This document shows, piece by piece, positions 44,398-53,705 of a DNA stretch of 64,000 nt. The position numbers and the translations under genes are program-made. The notes beneath the pieces are model-generated. The model saw only the letters and a program-made list of their open reading frames with translations. It was not told the DNA's origin and did not search any database. Position 1 is the stretch's first letter; every line of letters begins with the position of its first letter. Source of the stretch: Comamonas suwonensis (GTDB taxonomy: Bacteria > Pseudomonadota > Gammaproteobacteria > Burkholderiales > Burkholderiaceae_C); NCBI RefSeq assembly GCF_012844455.2, contig NZ_JABBCQ020000005.1:62001-126000 (forward strand). Direction: 5' to 3'.

Positions 44398-45051
44398 ATG
44401 GATCAAAACGTCGTTGTTCTGAGCTTTGCCGAGGAAAGCAAGGCCTACCAAGCCTTGTCGGAGCTGAAGGCGCTGGCACTTCAGCAAAAGGTACAACTGA
44501 TCAATGCTGCTGTCGTCAGCCGGGATCGCAATGGCACAGTCTCGGTCAAGGATGGAGCCAGTGATGGTGCCGATGCCACCGGGCCGCTGGCGGGCACATT
44601 AATCGGCGCCTTGGTTGGCCTGCTGGCCGGACCTCTGGGCGTGTTGCTGGGCAGCGCCTCGGGGGCACTGATTGGCAGCACGATTGCCATCGACAAGGCC
44701 AAGGATCGGCTGAGCGTGCTTGAACAGATGATGGATGCCATGCCCAATGGCTCCACCATGCTGATCGCCACGGTGGGCGAGTATGCGCAAGAGGTGATCA
44801 ACGGCATGGTGCAGAAGCTCGACGGCAGCGTGATGCGCCGCCCTCTGGCTGTGGTGCAGGCAGAGGTGGATGCCCAGAACGAAGCCCAGGCCGCAGCGGC
44901 CAAGGAAGCGCGCCGCGTGCTGCGCGGCAAGCAGACCGAAGAGTGGCGCGAAAAGCTCGACGACTGGAAGGACGACCTGGGCGAAGGCCTAGAAAAGCTC
45001 AAGGCCCGCATAGAGCATGCTTTCAGTTCGGATAAGAAATCCGGCTCCTAG
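44398..45051 (+). CDS. DUF1269-like glycine-zipper protein
   Basis: A 217-residue protein using ATG 44398 with AGGAG 8 bases upstream. The N-terminal ~60 residues are a small alpha/beta domain (VVVLSFAEESKAYQALSELK). Then a Gly-rich zipper (about 63-98, GPLAGTLIGALVGLLAGPLG, LGSASGALIGS) could insert in a membrane, and a long charged helix (about 150-217) ends with DDWKDDLGEGLEKLKARIEH. The family is annotated as DUF1269 or membrane protein, and its function is unknown; stress-related expression is often suggested. Confidence 0.82.
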   Translation: MDQNVVVLSFAEESKAYQALSELKALALQQKVQLINAAVVSRDRNGTVSVKDGASDGADATGPLAGTLIGALVGLLAGPLGVLLGSASGALIGSTIAIDKAKDRLSVLEQMMDAMPNGSTMLIATVGEYAQEVINGMVQKLDGSVMRRPLAVVQAEVDAQNEAQAAAAKEARRVLRGKQTEEWREKLDDWKDDLGEGLEKLKARIEHAFSSDKKSGS

Positions 45052-45059
45052 GATCTCAA

Positions 45060-45082
45060 ACAGGGCGCAAGCAGCTATGAAA
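45060..45082 (-). repeat. Dispersed repeat, copy 8 (partial, fused to a terminator)
   Basis: The minus strand reads TTTTTTCATAGCTGCTTGCGCC. Its T-run merges with the bidirectional terminator arm. Confidence 0.55.
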
Positions 45083-45109
45083 AAAGCCAGGCATTGCCTG
45101 GCTTTTTTC
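45079..45109. terminator. Bidirectional terminator between the DUF1269-like gene and proC
   Basis: GAAAAAAGCCAGGCA / TGCCTGGCTTTTTTC, a perfect 15-base arm pair that serves both converging genes. Confidence 0.94.
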
Positions 45110-45144
45110 TGTGCGGGAAAAGCAAGTCCGAGCGACTTGCTGGC

Positions 45145-45984
45145 TTAGCGGCCAAACTCCTGCGCCAGCTCCTTGGCGCGGGCTTCGGCCTTGCGCATGG
45201 CCTCTATGAAATGCTCAGGCAGCTTTTGCTCTTGCATATGGGTGATGGCCGCATAGGTGGTGCCGCCTTTGCTGGTCACGCGCTGGCGCAGGACTTCGGC
45301 GCTTTCGCTGGAGCGGGCGGCCAGCTCAGAGCCGCCGGCAAACGTGGCCACGGCCAGCTTGTAGCTTTGCTCGGCAGAAAGGCCCATGTTCACGCCCGCC
45401 TGTGTCATGGCTTCGAGGAACAGAAACACATAGGCGGGACCGGAGCCGGAGAGTGCCGTCACGGCGTCCAGATGCTCTTCCTTGTCCACCCAGGTGAACT
45501 CGCCGGTGCTGCCAATCACGGATTCGATCAGGGCTTTACCAGCGGCGTCCACCTCGGGGCGGGCGAACAGGCCGGTCATACCCTTGCCTACCAGCGCGGG
45601 GGTATTGGGCATGGCGCGCACGATACGGCTGGTGCCGATCCACGCGGCCACGCTGTCGGTGGTGATGCCGGCGGCCACGCTCAGGTGCAGGGCGTTGCGG
45701 GTGTGGGCAGCGACCGGGACTGCTGCGTCTTTAAAGGACTGGGGCTTGACGGCCCATACGACCAGCTGGGCGCTTTGCAAGGCTTCAGTCGCAGCGGGAA
45801 GGGAATCGATGCCCAGATTGGTTTTCAGTGTTTCGCGTGCAGCTTCAAAAGGCTCGATCACGGTGATGGCGCTGGCCGGAACCCCTTGGCGAATCAGGCC
45901 GCCCATGATGGCGCTTGCCATATTGCCGCCGCCGATAAAGGCGATGGGCGGAAAAACGGTGTGAGAGGGGGAGGTCTGGCTCAT
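45145..45984 (-). CDS. proC: Pyrroline-5-carboxylate reductase
   Basis: A 279-residue enzyme using ATG 45984 (MSQTSPSHTV). It has the NAD(P)H-binding FIGGGNMASAIMGGL at the start, VWAVKPQSF, and the C-terminal signature KGGTTYAAITHM preceded by VTALSGSGPAYVFLFLEAM. It catalyses the last step of proline synthesis. No clear ribosome binding site precedes the start. Confidence 0.95.
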   Translation of the reverse strand: MSQTSPSHTVFPPIAFIGGGNMASAIMGGLIRQGVPASAITVIEPFEAARETLKTNLGIDSLPAATEALQSAQLVVWAVKPQSFKDAAVPVAAHTRNALHLSVAAGITTDSVAAWIGTSRIVRAMPNTPALVGKGMTGLFARPEVDAAGKALIESVIGSTGEFTWVDKEEHLDAVTALSGSGPAYVFLFLEAMTQAGVNMGLSAEQSYKLAVATFAGGSELAARSSESAEVLRQRVTSKGGTTYAAITHMQEQKLPEHFIEAMRKAEARAKELAQEFGR

Positions 45985-46150
45985 GGTGATTCGATTCGGT
46001 CTGCAGTGGCGCAAATGGACGAGCCTGATTTCAGGCGCAGACCGGCACTATAAACCTGCGTCGCTGTGGTAGCGGTAAATGAGCGCTCCAGCACCAGCAG
46101 GTGATCGGGGCCGTCGGCCAGAATGCCCCGGCAGATGACAGGCGTTGTGA
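45985..46150 (-). pseudogene. Remnant of a phytase-like esterase gene
   Basis: Reading leftwards from about 46140, codons give VICRGILADGPDHLLVLERS followed by FTATTATQVYSAGLRLKSG. The LLVLERSF block with a beta strand after it is what I recognise from the esterase-like-activity-of-phytase family. The flanking sequence on both sides does not continue the family, no start with a ribosome binding site exists, and the frame runs out into the proC leader. It therefore looks like a decayed internal fragment of a ~350-residue gene. Confidence 0.55.
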
Positions 46151-46337
46151 CTGGTGCCGCCGTGCAGCCTGGAAAAGAACGCAAAAGCTCAAGACAGGCG
46201 AATGAACGATATGTCGTGGATTGTGCAAATCAGTGGCTTGTGCTTTTCGCAAGCCTCTTTTTAAGATGCATCTGCGATGCGTGCCGTGCAGCGCGGGGTT
46301 GCATGGGCGACCTTCAGCATGGGCGGGGAGAGCAATC

Positions 46338-47036
46338 ATGTCATCCAATGTCAAGAAATGGTCCGCGGAGTTTCTGGGAACTTTCTGGCTTACCTTTGGC
46401 GGCTGCGGCAGCGCGGTACTGGCAGCGGCTTTCCCCGAAGTAGGCATCGGTTTGCTGGGCGTGTCCTTCGCGTTTGGCCTGACGGTGCTGACGGGCGCTT
46501 ATGCGTTTGGCCCGGTCTCTGGCGGTCACTTCAACCCGGCGGTGTCGGTGGGCCTGGCGGTCGCGGGGCGTTTTCGCTTTGCCGAGCTGCCGGGTTACAT
46601 CATTGCCCAGGTGCTGGGTGCCATCGTGGCTGCTGCTGTGCTGTATTTCATTGCCAGCGGCAAAGCCGGTGCCAATGTGACCGATTTGGCCACCAACGGT
46701 TTTGGCGAGCATTCGCCGGGCAAGTTCAATATGTTGGCTGCACTGGTGATTGAAGTGGTGCTGACTGCGGTCTTCCTGCTGGTGATTCTGGGCTCCACCT
46801 CGAAGAAGGCTGCTGTGGGCTTTGCGGGCATGAGCATCGGCCTGTGCCTGACGCTGATTCACCTGATCTCGATTCCCGTGACCAACACCTCGGTCAATCC
46901 TGCGCGCAGCACGGGCCCTGCATTGTTTGGTCCGGCCGTTGCCATGGAGCAGCTGTGGCTGTTCTGGCTGGCCCCCATTTTGGGAGCCATCATCGGCGCA
47001 GTGATTCACAAGGCGCTGCTGGGCGATGAGGAGTAA
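46338..47036 (+). CDS. aqpZ: Aquaporin Z
   Basis: A 232-residue six-helix channel using ATG 46338 after GGGGAGAG. The two NPA boxes are in [12 protein letters not shown] and [12 protein letters not shown]. The selectivity-filter His and Thr ([13 protein letters not shown]) and Ser after NPAR, rather than the GlpF Asp, indicate a water channel. It is convergent with glpK, so the neighbourhood alone could mislead one to GlpF. Confidence 0.95.
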   Translation: MSSNVKKWSAEFLGTFWLTFGGCGSAVLAAAFPEVGIGLLGVSFAFGLTVLTGAYAFGPVSGGHFNPAVSVGLAVAGRFRFAELPGYIIAQVLGAIVAAAVLYFIASGKAGANVTDLATNGFGEHSPGKFNMLAALVIEVVLTAVFLLVILGSTSKKAAVGFAGMSIGLCLTLIHLISIPVTNTSVNPARSTGPALFGPAVAMEQLWLFWLAPILGAIIGAVIHKALLGDEE

Positions 47037-47061
47037 TCAGCCGTCGCCATGTGCTGAATGC

Positions 47062-47089
47062 AAAAGGGATGCCTTGGCATCCCTTTTTT
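47062..47089. terminator. Bidirectional terminator between aqpZ and glpK
   Basis: AAAAGGGATGCC / GGCATCCCTTTT with a 2-base centre and flanking T-run. Confidence 0.9.
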
Positions 47090-47099
47090 ATGGTCTTTC

Positions 47100-47153
47100 A
47101 CGTCTTTAGCGCTTGATATACAAGCGCTGGTAGCTACTGAATTGATAGTTTTA
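47100..47153 (-). repeat. Dispersed repeat, copy 9
   Basis: The minus strand reads CAGTAGCTACCAGCGCTTGT then ATATCAAGCGCTAAAGACG, the best copy of the GCGCTTG-ATAT-CAAGCGC core. It abuts the glpK stop codon. Confidence 0.75.
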
Positions 47154-48647
47154 AAGCGCTGTGGTCTGGCGTACGGCTTGTTCCCAGCGCTGCATCAGCT
47201 CGTCGGCACGGTCCTTGCTCAGTGTTGGCATGAAGCGGCGATCTGCCTTCCACAGGGCGGATAGCTCTTGGGTGCTTTGATAGACACCGGTGGACAGACC
47301 AGCCAGATACGCCGCGCCCAAAGCGGTGGTCTCCACGCAGGCAGGACGCACGACGGGAATGCCCAGCAGATCCGCCTGAAACTGCATGAGCAGGTTGTTC
47401 ACGCTGGCGCCGCCATCCACGCGCAGCTCGCTGACAGGGCGGCCGCCGTTGCTGACGGCATCGCGACTCATGGCTTGCAGCAGGGCGGCGCTTTGGTAGG
47501 CGATGGATTCGAGCGCGGCGCGGGCAATGTGGGCAATGGTGGTGCCCCGTGTCAGGCCGGTGATGGTGCCGCGGGCATCGGGCTTCCAGTAGGGGGCGCC
47601 CAGACCGGTGAAGGCGGGGACCATCATCACGCCGCCGCTGTCGGGCACGCTTTCGGCCAATTGCTGTACTTGACCGCTGTGTTCAATGGCCTGAAGGCCA
47701 TCGCGCAGCCACTGCACCACGGCACCGCCGACGAATACGCTGCCCTCCAGCGCAAACTGGGGCGTGGCGCTGGTCTGGGCGGCGCTGGTGGTCAGCATGC
47801 CGTTGGCCGATGTCTGAAAGTGGCTGCCCGTGTGCATGAGCGTGAAGCAGCCAGTGCCATAGGTGTTTTTGGCCATGCCCGCGTCAAAACAGGCCTGGCC
47901 GAAAAGGGCGCTTTGCTGGTCGCCCGCCACGCCGCCAATATTGATGTGGCCGCCCAGCACGTCGTCAGCGGTCTGGCCAAAGTCGGCGGCCGAGGGCAGA
48001 ACCTCGGGCATGAGGCTGGCGGGAATGTCCAGCAGGGCCAGCAGGTCGGCATCCCACTGGTTGCGGTGCACGTTAAACAGCATGGTGCGGCTGGCGTTGC
48101 TCACATCCGTCACATGGCGCTTGCCGCCGGTCAGTTGCCAGATCAGCCAGCAATCCACCGTGCCAAAGGCCAGCTCGCCGGCTTGTGCAGCGGCGCGTGC
48201 ACCGGGCACGTTGTCCAGCAGCCACTTGAGCTTGGTGCCCGAGAAATACGCGTCAATGCGCAACCCGGTCTTTTGCAGAATGCTGCCGCTGTGGCCCGCC
48301 TCGCGCAGTTGTACGCAAGTGGGCTCTGCACGGCGGTCCTGCCAGACGATGGCGTGGTGAATGGGCGCGCCGGTTTTGCGGTTCCAGACGATGGTGGTTT
48401 CGCGCTGGTTGGTAATGCCGACTGAGCGAATGTCGCTGGCCTTGAGGCCTGCCTTGGTCAGCGCCTCTTTGGCAGTGGTCAGCTGGGTGCGCCAGATCTC
48501 GCGCGGGTCGTGCTCCACCCAGCCCGGCTGAGGGTAGATCTGCGTCAGTTCTTGCTGGGACGATGCGACGATGCGGCCCTGCGTGTCAAACACGATGGAG
48601 CGGGAGCTGGATGTGCCCTGATCCAGGGCGAGCAGATAAGTGGTCAT
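47151..48647 (-). CDS. glpK: Glycerol kinase
   Basis: A 498-residue FGGY kinase that phosphorylates glycerol. [16 protein letters not shown] (phosphate 1 motif), [45 protein letters not shown] and [16 protein letters not shown] are all standard. The ATG overlaps the stop of the GNAT gene upstream, giving an operon glpR-GNAT-glpK. Confidence 0.97.
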   Translation of the reverse strand: MTTYLLALDQGTSSSRSIVFDTQGRIVASSQQELTQIYPQPGWVEHDPREIWRTQLTTAKEALTKAGLKASDIRSVGITNQRETTIVWNRKTGAPIHHAIVWQDRRAEPTCVQLREAGHSGSILQKTGLRIDAYFSGTKLKWLLDNVPGARAAAQAGELAFGTVDCWLIWQLTGGKRHVTDVSNASRTMLFNVHRNQWDADLLALLDIPASLMPEVLPSAADFGQTADDVLGGHINIGGVAGDQQSALFGQACFDAGMAKNTYGTGCFTLMHTGSHFQTSANGMLTTSAAQTSATPQFALEGSVFVGGAVVQWLRDGLQAIEHSGQVQQLAESVPDSGGVMMVPAFTGLGAPYWKPDARGTITGLTRGTTIAHIARAALESIAYQSAALLQAMSRDAVSNGGRPVSELRVDGGASVNNLLMQFQADLLGIPVVRPACVETTALGAAYLAGLSTGVYQSTQELSALWKADRRFMPTLSKDRADELMQRWEQAVRQTTAL

Positions 48648-49141
48648 GATGGATCTGTCGTTCTGAGGGGGAGAACAAAGCGCGCCATTTCGGCTTGCTC
48701 GCTCCAGCCCTGTTGAGGGTAGAAGCCGCGAACATAGGATAAGCGCTCGCGGTTGTTGAGCAACCAGATGCGTACGCAGCCCTTGTCGCGCGCCGCCTGC
48801 GTGGCGGCGTCAAGCAATTGCTGGCCAAGACCCGCGCCGCGTGCGGTCTCAGCAATAAAGAGCTCGCTCACATAGGCTTCCCAGCCCTGCAAGACGGCGA
48901 TGGGTAGCCAGTGCACAGCGCAGTAGCCGTGAATGCGCTGCTGAGCGTCTTCTGCGATCAGCAGCAGATCGCGTTCTGGTTCGGTGTGTGCGTGGTCCAG
49001 CAAAGTCTGTAAGGCCTGCTGGTTCTGGTCTGAAGTCTGGTTTTCATAAGCCTTGAACCAGCCGATGCCGTGGAGCAGCCCGGCAATGCCTGCTGCGTCA
49101 GAGGGCAAGGCAGGGCGAATGACATAGCTGGGCCCGCTCAT
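48644..49141 (-). CDS. GNAT-family N-acetyltransferase
   Basis: A 165-residue acetyltransferase using ATG 49141, which overlaps the glpR stop. [20 protein letters not shown] starts the fold, and the acetyl-CoA site is [20 protein letters not shown]. Substrate unknown. It is coupled by ATGA overlaps both to glpR upstream and to glpK downstream, so it is co-expressed with glycerol catabolism. Confidence 0.88.
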   Translation of the reverse strand: MSGPSYVIRPALPSDAAGIAGLLHGIGWFKAYENQTSDQNQQALQTLLDHAHTEPERDLLLIAEDAQQRIHGYCAVHWLPIAVLQGWEAYVSELFIAETARGAGLGQQLLDAATQAARDKGCVRIWLLNNRERLSYVRGFYPQQGWSEQAEMARFVLPLRTTDPS

Positions 49142-49902
49142 TGGGCAATCGTGCACTGCACCTCGGCATCGCGCAGCAGGGCGTCGAAGGGGGGGGAGGG
49201 CGGCACATCGGTAAACAGGCGATCAATCTGGTTCAGGCGGGCCAGTTCCACCATGGCCTGGCGGCTAAACTTGCTGTGATCGGCGGCCAGCCATACTTCA
49301 CGAGACTGGCCGATGATGGTCTGGGCCACTTTTACTTCACGCAAGTCAAAGTCGCGCAGGCTGCCGTCGGACTCGATGGCCGAGATGCCGATCACGGCAA
49401 TATCGACTTTGAACTGGCGCATGAAGTCCACCGCAGCTTCGCCCACAATGCCGCGGTCGCGGGTGCGCACCACGCCGCCGGCCACGATGACTTCGCAATC
49501 CGCATTGCTGCTGAGGATGGCCGCCACGTTCAGGTTGTTGGTAATGACGCGCAGACCCTTGTGGTGCAGCAGGGCCTGAGCCACAGCTTCCGTTGTGGTA
49601 CCGATATTGAGAATCAGCGAGCACCCATTAGGGATGGCGTCGGCCACGGCCCGTGCAATCCGCATCTTGCCCTCGGCGTGCAGCACCTGGCGCTGGGTGT
49701 GGGCCAGGTTCTCCACCGTAGCGCTGGGCACGCGCACGCCACCGTGAAAACGCACCAGCAAGCCTGCATCGGCCAGTTTTTGAATGTCGCGGCGCACGGT
49801 TTGCAGCGTGACGCCCAGGGTTTCGGCCAGATGCTCCACCGAGGTGGACTGGCGGGCGCGGACTTCTTCGACAAGCTGTAGCTGACGGGGGTTGCTGTTC
49901 AT
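49138..49902 (-). CDS. glpR: DeoR-family glycerol-3-phosphate regulon repressor
   Basis: A 254-residue repressor. N-terminal HTH (about 1-57): RQLQLVEEVRARQSTSVEHL AETLGVTLQTVRRDIQKL. C-terminal sugar-phosphate sensor with SLILNIGTTTEAVAQAL and GGVVRTRDRGIVGEAAVDF. It is expected to respond to glycerol-3-phosphate and repress glpD and its own operon. Divergent from glpD. Confidence 0.93.
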   Translation of the reverse strand: MNSNPRQLQLVEEVRARQSTSVEHLAETLGVTLQTVRRDIQKLADAGLLVRFHGGVRVPSATVENLAHTQRQVLHAEGKMRIARAVADAIPNGCSLILNIGTTTEAVAQALLHHKGLRVITNNLNVAAILSSNADCEVIVAGGVVRTRDRGIVGEAAVDFMRQFKVDIAVIGISAIESDGSLRDFDLREVKVAQTIIGQSREVWLAADHSKFSRQAMVELARLNQIDRLFTDVPPSPPFDALLRDAEVQCTIAQ

Positions 49903-50283
49903 GGCTTCTGACTAGTTATATAGGTGACTTGGCGCATTGCCTGTCTTGGCTCGCTCAACGATGCTTGCCTTGCGCTGAATCCGGATTGTGGGCGAATCCA
50001 AACGAACCTCTAATAGGGGGATTTTCTATGGATTTGCGCTGTAAGAAACAAAAATGAATGCGCGTTGAGCGGTTATGACGGATCTGGAACGTTAGAAGTG
50101 TCGGGGTGCAGAACCTGTCTGCGTTGTGACTGAGCCCGCTATATCAACATTTTTGGGATGCCTGGGTCTGTTGCGTTCAAGGACATGCGGCGGATTCTGC
50201 TTGCTTTTGGGTTGCCTTGAGGTAACAGTGGGCGTATCCACTCAGGCCTGTCTGTGAACGGAGATTTTCTTAAATCGCGCTAA

Positions 50284-50336
50284 AACGAATCATTATTTCC
50301 AGGGTTGAATACCGTAGAAACGAAAAAGAGCGAAAA
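50284..50336. promoter_or_regulatory. Candidate GlpR operator sites in the glpR-glpD gap
   Basis: Minus-strand TTTTCG occurs twice with a 10-base period (plus-strand CGAAAA at 50321-50326 and 50331-50336), with a related AACGAAT at 50284-50290. TTTCG direct repeats are typical of DeoR-family operators. The remainder of the 525-base gap 49903-50427 contains no supported gene. Confidence 0.4.
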
Positions 50337-50427
50337 TACACGATCTGAAATTTGTTCTTTGCTTTGCGCAACACATTGCTTGGGGTGATGTGGGTGCTGC
50401 CCGGCATGTCACTGCAGAAATCTTTCC

Positions 50428-52023
50428 ATGAATCAGTCCACTCAACCCTTGGCCACAACGCGCGCGCAACTGCTGGAGCGTCTGGCGCAGTCTGAAACCT
50501 ATGACCTGGCGATCGTAGGGGGCGGAGCCACCGGGCTGGGGGTGGCGGTGGATGCGGCGGCGCGCGGCTTCAAGGTGGTTCTGCTGGAGTCCATGGACTT
50601 TGCCAAGGGCACCTCATCGCGTGCTACCAAGCTGGTGCATGGCGGTGTGCGCTATCTGGCGCAGGGCAACATCTCTCTGGTGCGCGAGGCCCTGCATGAG
50701 CGCACCACGCTGCTGCACAATGCGCCGCATTTGGCCCAGCCGCTGGCCTTTGTCATGCCTTCATACAAGCTGCTGGATACGCCGTTCTACGGCATCGGCC
50801 TCAAGATGTATGACGCGCTGGCCGGCAAGGCAGGCCTGGGTTCCACGGAATTCCTCTCGGCTGCCAAGACGGTGAAATACCTGCCAACAGTGCAGCAGAA
50901 AAGCCTCAAAGGCGGCGTCAAATACTGGGATGGTCAGTTTGACGATGCCCGGCTGGCGCTGGCGCTGGCCCGCACGGCAGCGGCCAAGGGCGCTCTGCTT
51001 GTCAATTACTGCGCTGCTGAAAAGCTGATCTACGAAGATAGGCAGATTGCGGGTCTGGTTTGTCGTGATACCGAGTCTGGCCAAAGCTACACCGTGCGGG
51101 CCAAGTGCGTGGTCAATGCCACAGGCCCTTGGGTAGACCTGTTCCGCCAGCAAGATGCCGAGGCGCAGGGCAAGCCCGTCAAACCCATGGTTGCGCCTAG
51201 TCAGGGTGTTCACGTGGTGGTTGATCGTGAGTTTTTGCCGACCGATCACGCACTGCTGGTGCCCAAGACCGCCGATGGTCGTGTGCTGTTCGCCGTGCCA
51301 TGGCTGGGCAAGGTCATTCTGGGCACGACAGACACGCCGCGCCACGACCTGGCTCGTGAACCCTTGCCCTTCCCTGAAGAGCTGGACTTCATCCTGAGCG
51401 AAGCCGGCAAGTATCTGAACCGTCAGCCCACGCTGGCCGATGTGCGCAGCATGTGGGTGGGCCTGCGCCCTTTGGTCAAGCCCCAGGACGATGACGGCGA
51501 AAACACCAAAAAGATCAGCCGCGAACACACCGTCATGGCCAGCAAGACCGGTCTGGTCACGGTCACGGGCGGCAAGTGGACGACTTACCGTGCCATGTCT
51601 GAAGATGTGCTGGCCGAATGCTTCCAGATTGGCCGCTTGCCCAGCCGGCCTGCGGGTGTGACGGTGAATTTGCCCTTGGTTGGTGCGCCAGCGGAAGCGG
51701 CGGTGACGCACAGCATGAATCAGGCGCAAGGCCTGCACTCCTATGGCACGGATGCAGAAGCGGTCGCTTCGCTGCCTGGTGCGCAGAACTGGCTGATGGA
51801 TGGTTTGTCCGAAGCCATGGTGCGCTTTGCCGCTCGCTTTGAATATGCGCGCACGGTTGAAGACATGCTGGCGCGCCGCAGCCGCCTGCTGTTCCTTGAT
51901 GCACGCAAGGCGGCCGAGATCGCTCCGCGCGTGGCCGCCATCTTGGTCGAAGAGCTGGGGCGGGATGCGAACCTCAACGATTTCATGGTGCTGGCCCAGC
52001 AATATTTGCCAGTACAGGCCTGA
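50428..52023 (+). CDS. glpD: Aerobic glycerol-3-phosphate dehydrogenase
   Basis: A 531-residue FAD enzyme that oxidises glycerol-3-phosphate at the membrane and feeds electrons to quinone. The FAD-binding DLAIVGGGATGLGVAVDAAA is near residue 26, followed by SSRATKLVHGGVRYL, VNATGPWVDLF and the C-terminal DAO_C domain. It works with GlpK: glycerol to G3P to dihydroxyacetone phosphate. The ATG at 50428 lacks an obvious ribosome binding site. Confidence 0.96.
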   Translation: MNQSTQPLATTRAQLLERLAQSETYDLAIVGGGATGLGVAVDAAARGFKVVLLESMDFAKGTSSRATKLVHGGVRYLAQGNISLVREALHERTTLLHNAPHLAQPLAFVMPSYKLLDTPFYGIGLKMYDALAGKAGLGSTEFLSAAKTVKYLPTVQQKSLKGGVKYWDGQFDDARLALALARTAAAKGALLVNYCAAEKLIYEDRQIAGLVCRDTESGQSYTVRAKCVVNATGPWVDLFRQQDAEAQGKPVKPMVAPSQGVHVVVDREFLPTDHALLVPKTADGRVLFAVPWLGKVILGTTDTPRHDLAREPLPFPEELDFILSEAGKYLNRQPTLADVRSMWVGLRPLVKPQDDDGENTKKISREHTVMASKTGLVTVTGGKWTTYRAMSEDVLAECFQIGRLPSRPAGVTVNLPLVGAPAEAAVTHSMNQAQGLHSYGTDAEAVASLPGAQNWLMDGLSEAMVRFAARFEYARTVEDMLARRSRLLFLDARKAAEIAPRVAAILVEELGRDANLNDFMVLAQQYLPVQA

Positions 52024-52148
52024 GCGGTTTCTTATCGATAAGGGGGTATGGCGGAGCTGCAACAGCGGCGCTGTCCGCAAGGCGTTGGAAAAAATGAGCT
52101 GAAAGCGCTTGATTCTTAATGATTTCAAGCGTTTTCTTTCATGAAATC

Positions 52149-52181
52149 AAACCATGGCAGGCTCTGTCTGCTATGGTTTTG
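52149..52181 (+). terminator. Probable glpD terminator
   Basis: AAACCATGGCAG / CTGCTATGGTTT (one G-U pair) with a 7-base loop, then TTTTG. A second perfect 10-base arm pair, TTGATGCAGG / CCTGCATCAA, follows at 52189-52216. Confidence 0.75.
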
Positions 52182-52255
52182 ATGATGATTGATGCAGGAG
52201 CAGCTGCCTGCATCAATTGTTGATGTGGTTGTTGCGGGTATTGCAGGCTAAGCGC

Positions 52256-52284
52256 TTGACGTACAAAGGAATTACTGCGACAAT
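52256..52284 (+). promoter_or_regulatory. Sigma-70 promoter of the spc ribosomal operon
   Basis: TTGACG (52256-52261), exactly 17 bases, then GACAAT (52279-52284). It lies 162 bases before rplN, which otherwise has no upstream ribosomal gene. A CTTCAC/GTGAAG hairpin (52291-52312) lies in the early leader. Confidence 0.75.
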
Positions 52285-52339
52285 CTTCTGCTTCACATAT
52301 AAAAACGTGAAGTGTTCTGCCCAGTGGAAGCACTACGAA

Positions 52340-52450
52340 ATGGTTCGTGGTGTGGACGACGGGCCCAAGACTGACTGGCTGCTTGATCAGCCCTTGAGAA
52401 GACTCTGGGGCTGTCTGGTTTGCTGGAGCAAGTTGGGAATATTGAAATGA
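52340..52450 (+). CDS. Possible upstream ORF coupled to rplN
   Basis: A 36-codon ORF (starts [13 protein letters not shown], ends LGILK) with GGAAG ahead of its ATG, whose TGA overlaps the rplN start as ATGA. It has no family match that I know and could be chance, but the overlap would allow translational coupling in the leader of a ribosomal operon. Confidence 0.3.
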   Translation: MVRGVDDGPKTDWLLDQPLRRLWGCLVCWSKLGILK

Positions 52451-52815
52451 TCCAAACAGAATCTCGGTTAGAGGTTGCCGACAACACCGGTGCGAAGTCT
52501 GTTCAGTGCATTAAGGTACTGGGCGGCTCTCATCGTCGCTATGCGAGCGTTGGTGACATCATCAAGGTGAGCATCAAGGAAGCAGCTCCTCGTGGTCGCG
52601 TCAAAAAAGGCGAGATCTACAGTGCTGTGGTGGTGCGCACCGCAAAGGGCATCCGTCGTGCAGACGGTTCGCTCGTAAAGTTCGACGGCAATGCCGCCGT
52701 GCTGCTGAACGCGAAGCTGGAGCCTATCGGCACCCGCATCTTTGGCCCCGTGACTCGTGAACTGCGTACTGAAAAGTTCATGAAGATCGTGTCGCTGGCC
52801 CCTGAAGTTCTCTAA
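52447..52815 (+). CDS. rplN: 50S ribosomal protein uL14
   Basis: A 122-residue protein starting [19 protein letters not shown], the universal L14 start, with [17 protein letters not shown] in the middle. It is the first gene of this spc operon; in many bacteria rpsQ would directly precede, but here glpD does, so the S10 and spc operons are separated. Confidence 0.98.
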   Translation: MIQTESRLEVADNTGAKSVQCIKVLGGSHRRYASVGDIIKVSIKEAAPRGRVKKGEIYSAVVVRTAKGIRRADGSLVKFDGNAAVLLNAKLEPIGTRIFGPVTRELRTEKFMKIVSLAPEVL

Positions 52816-52826
52816 AGGAAAGCACC

Positions 52827-53147
52827 ATGAACAAGATTCGCAAGGGCGACGAAGTTATCGTGCTGACTGGCCGTGACAAGGGCAAGCGTGGCACTGTTTC
52901 TCTGCGCAAGGATGACTCCCACGTTATCGTGGACGGTATCAACCTCGTCAAGAAGCACACCAAGCCAAACCCCATGAAGGGCACCACCGGCGGTATCGTT
53001 GAAAAGGCTATGCCTATTCACCAGTCCAACGTGGCTATCTTCAATGCAGCGACTGGCAAGGCTGATCGCGTGGGCATCAAGGTCAACGCCGACGGCGCAC
53101 GTGTTCGCGTGTTCAAGTCCAGCGGCGCCGAAATCAAGGCCGCTTGA
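52827..53147 (+). CDS. rplX: 50S ribosomal protein uL24
   Basis: A 106-residue protein with the KOW motif [19 protein letters not shown] near the N-terminus. It is an assembly initiator of the large subunit. It lies 11 bases after rplN. Confidence 0.97.
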   Translation: MNKIRKGDEVIVLTGRDKGKRGTVSLRKDDSHVIVDGINLVKKHTKPNPMKGTTGGIVEKAMPIHQSNVAIFNAATGKADRVGIKVNADGARVRVFKSSGAEIKAA

Positions 53148-53157
53148 GGAGTAACAC

Positions 53158-53697
53158 ATGGCACGACTGCAAAAACTCTATCGCGAAAAGATCGCGGCTG
53201 AACTGAAAGAAAAGTTCGGTTACACCTCCGCTATGGAAGTGCCTCGTCTGAGCAAGATCACCCTGAACATGGGTGTGAGCGAAGCCGTGGCCGACAAGAA
53301 GGTGATGGACAACGCCGTAGCTGATTTGACCAAAATTGCTGGTCAGCAGCCTGTGGTGACTAAGGCCAAGAAGGCTATCGCTGGTTTCAAGATCCGTGAA
53401 GGCCAAGCAATTGGCTGCATGGTGACCCTGCGTGGCGTTCAAATGTACGAATTCCTGGACCGTTTCGTGACCGTGGCTCTGCCCCGCGTTCGTGACTTCC
53501 GTGGTATTTCGGGCCGTTCGTTCGATGGTCGCGGCAACTACAACGTTGGCGTCAAAGAACAAATCATCTTCCCTGAAATCGAGTACGACAAGGTGGACGC
53601 TCTGCGTGGTCTGAACATCAGCATCACGACAACAGCGAAGAACGACGAAGAGTGCAAGGCACTGCTCGCAGCGTTCAAATTCCCCTTCAAGAACTGA
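53158..53697 (+). CDS. rplE: 50S ribosomal protein uL5
   Basis: A 179-residue 5S-rRNA-binding protein. [19 protein letters not shown] and the C-terminal [20 protein letters not shown] are diagnostic. Ribosome binding site GAGGAG precedes the ATG. Confidence 0.98.
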   Translation: MARLQKLYREKIAAELKEKFGYTSAMEVPRLSKITLNMGVSEAVADKKVMDNAVADLTKIAGQQPVVTKAKKAIAGFKIREGQAIGCMVTLRGVQMYEFLDRFVTVALPRVRDFRGISGRSFDGRGNYNVGVKEQIIFPEIEYDKVDALRGLNISITTTAKNDEECKALLAAFKFPFKN

Positions 53698-53705
53698 GGT
53701 GGCGC

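Noticed and set aside
46338..47036. Glycerol facilitator (GlpF) for the channel next to glpK
   Set aside because: The second NPA box is followed by Arg-Ser and the filter His/Thr are present, as in AqpZ. The gene is convergent with glpK, not in its operon.
47268..48425. Plus-strand open frame of ~385 codons
   Set aside because: Antisense to glpK, with the same shadow composition.
50270..50458. 62-codon minus-strand ORF in the glpR-glpD gap
   Set aside because: Runs through the glpD start and the candidate operator; no ribosome binding site.
50761..52128. Minus-strand open frame of ~455 codons
   Set aside because: Antisense to glpD.
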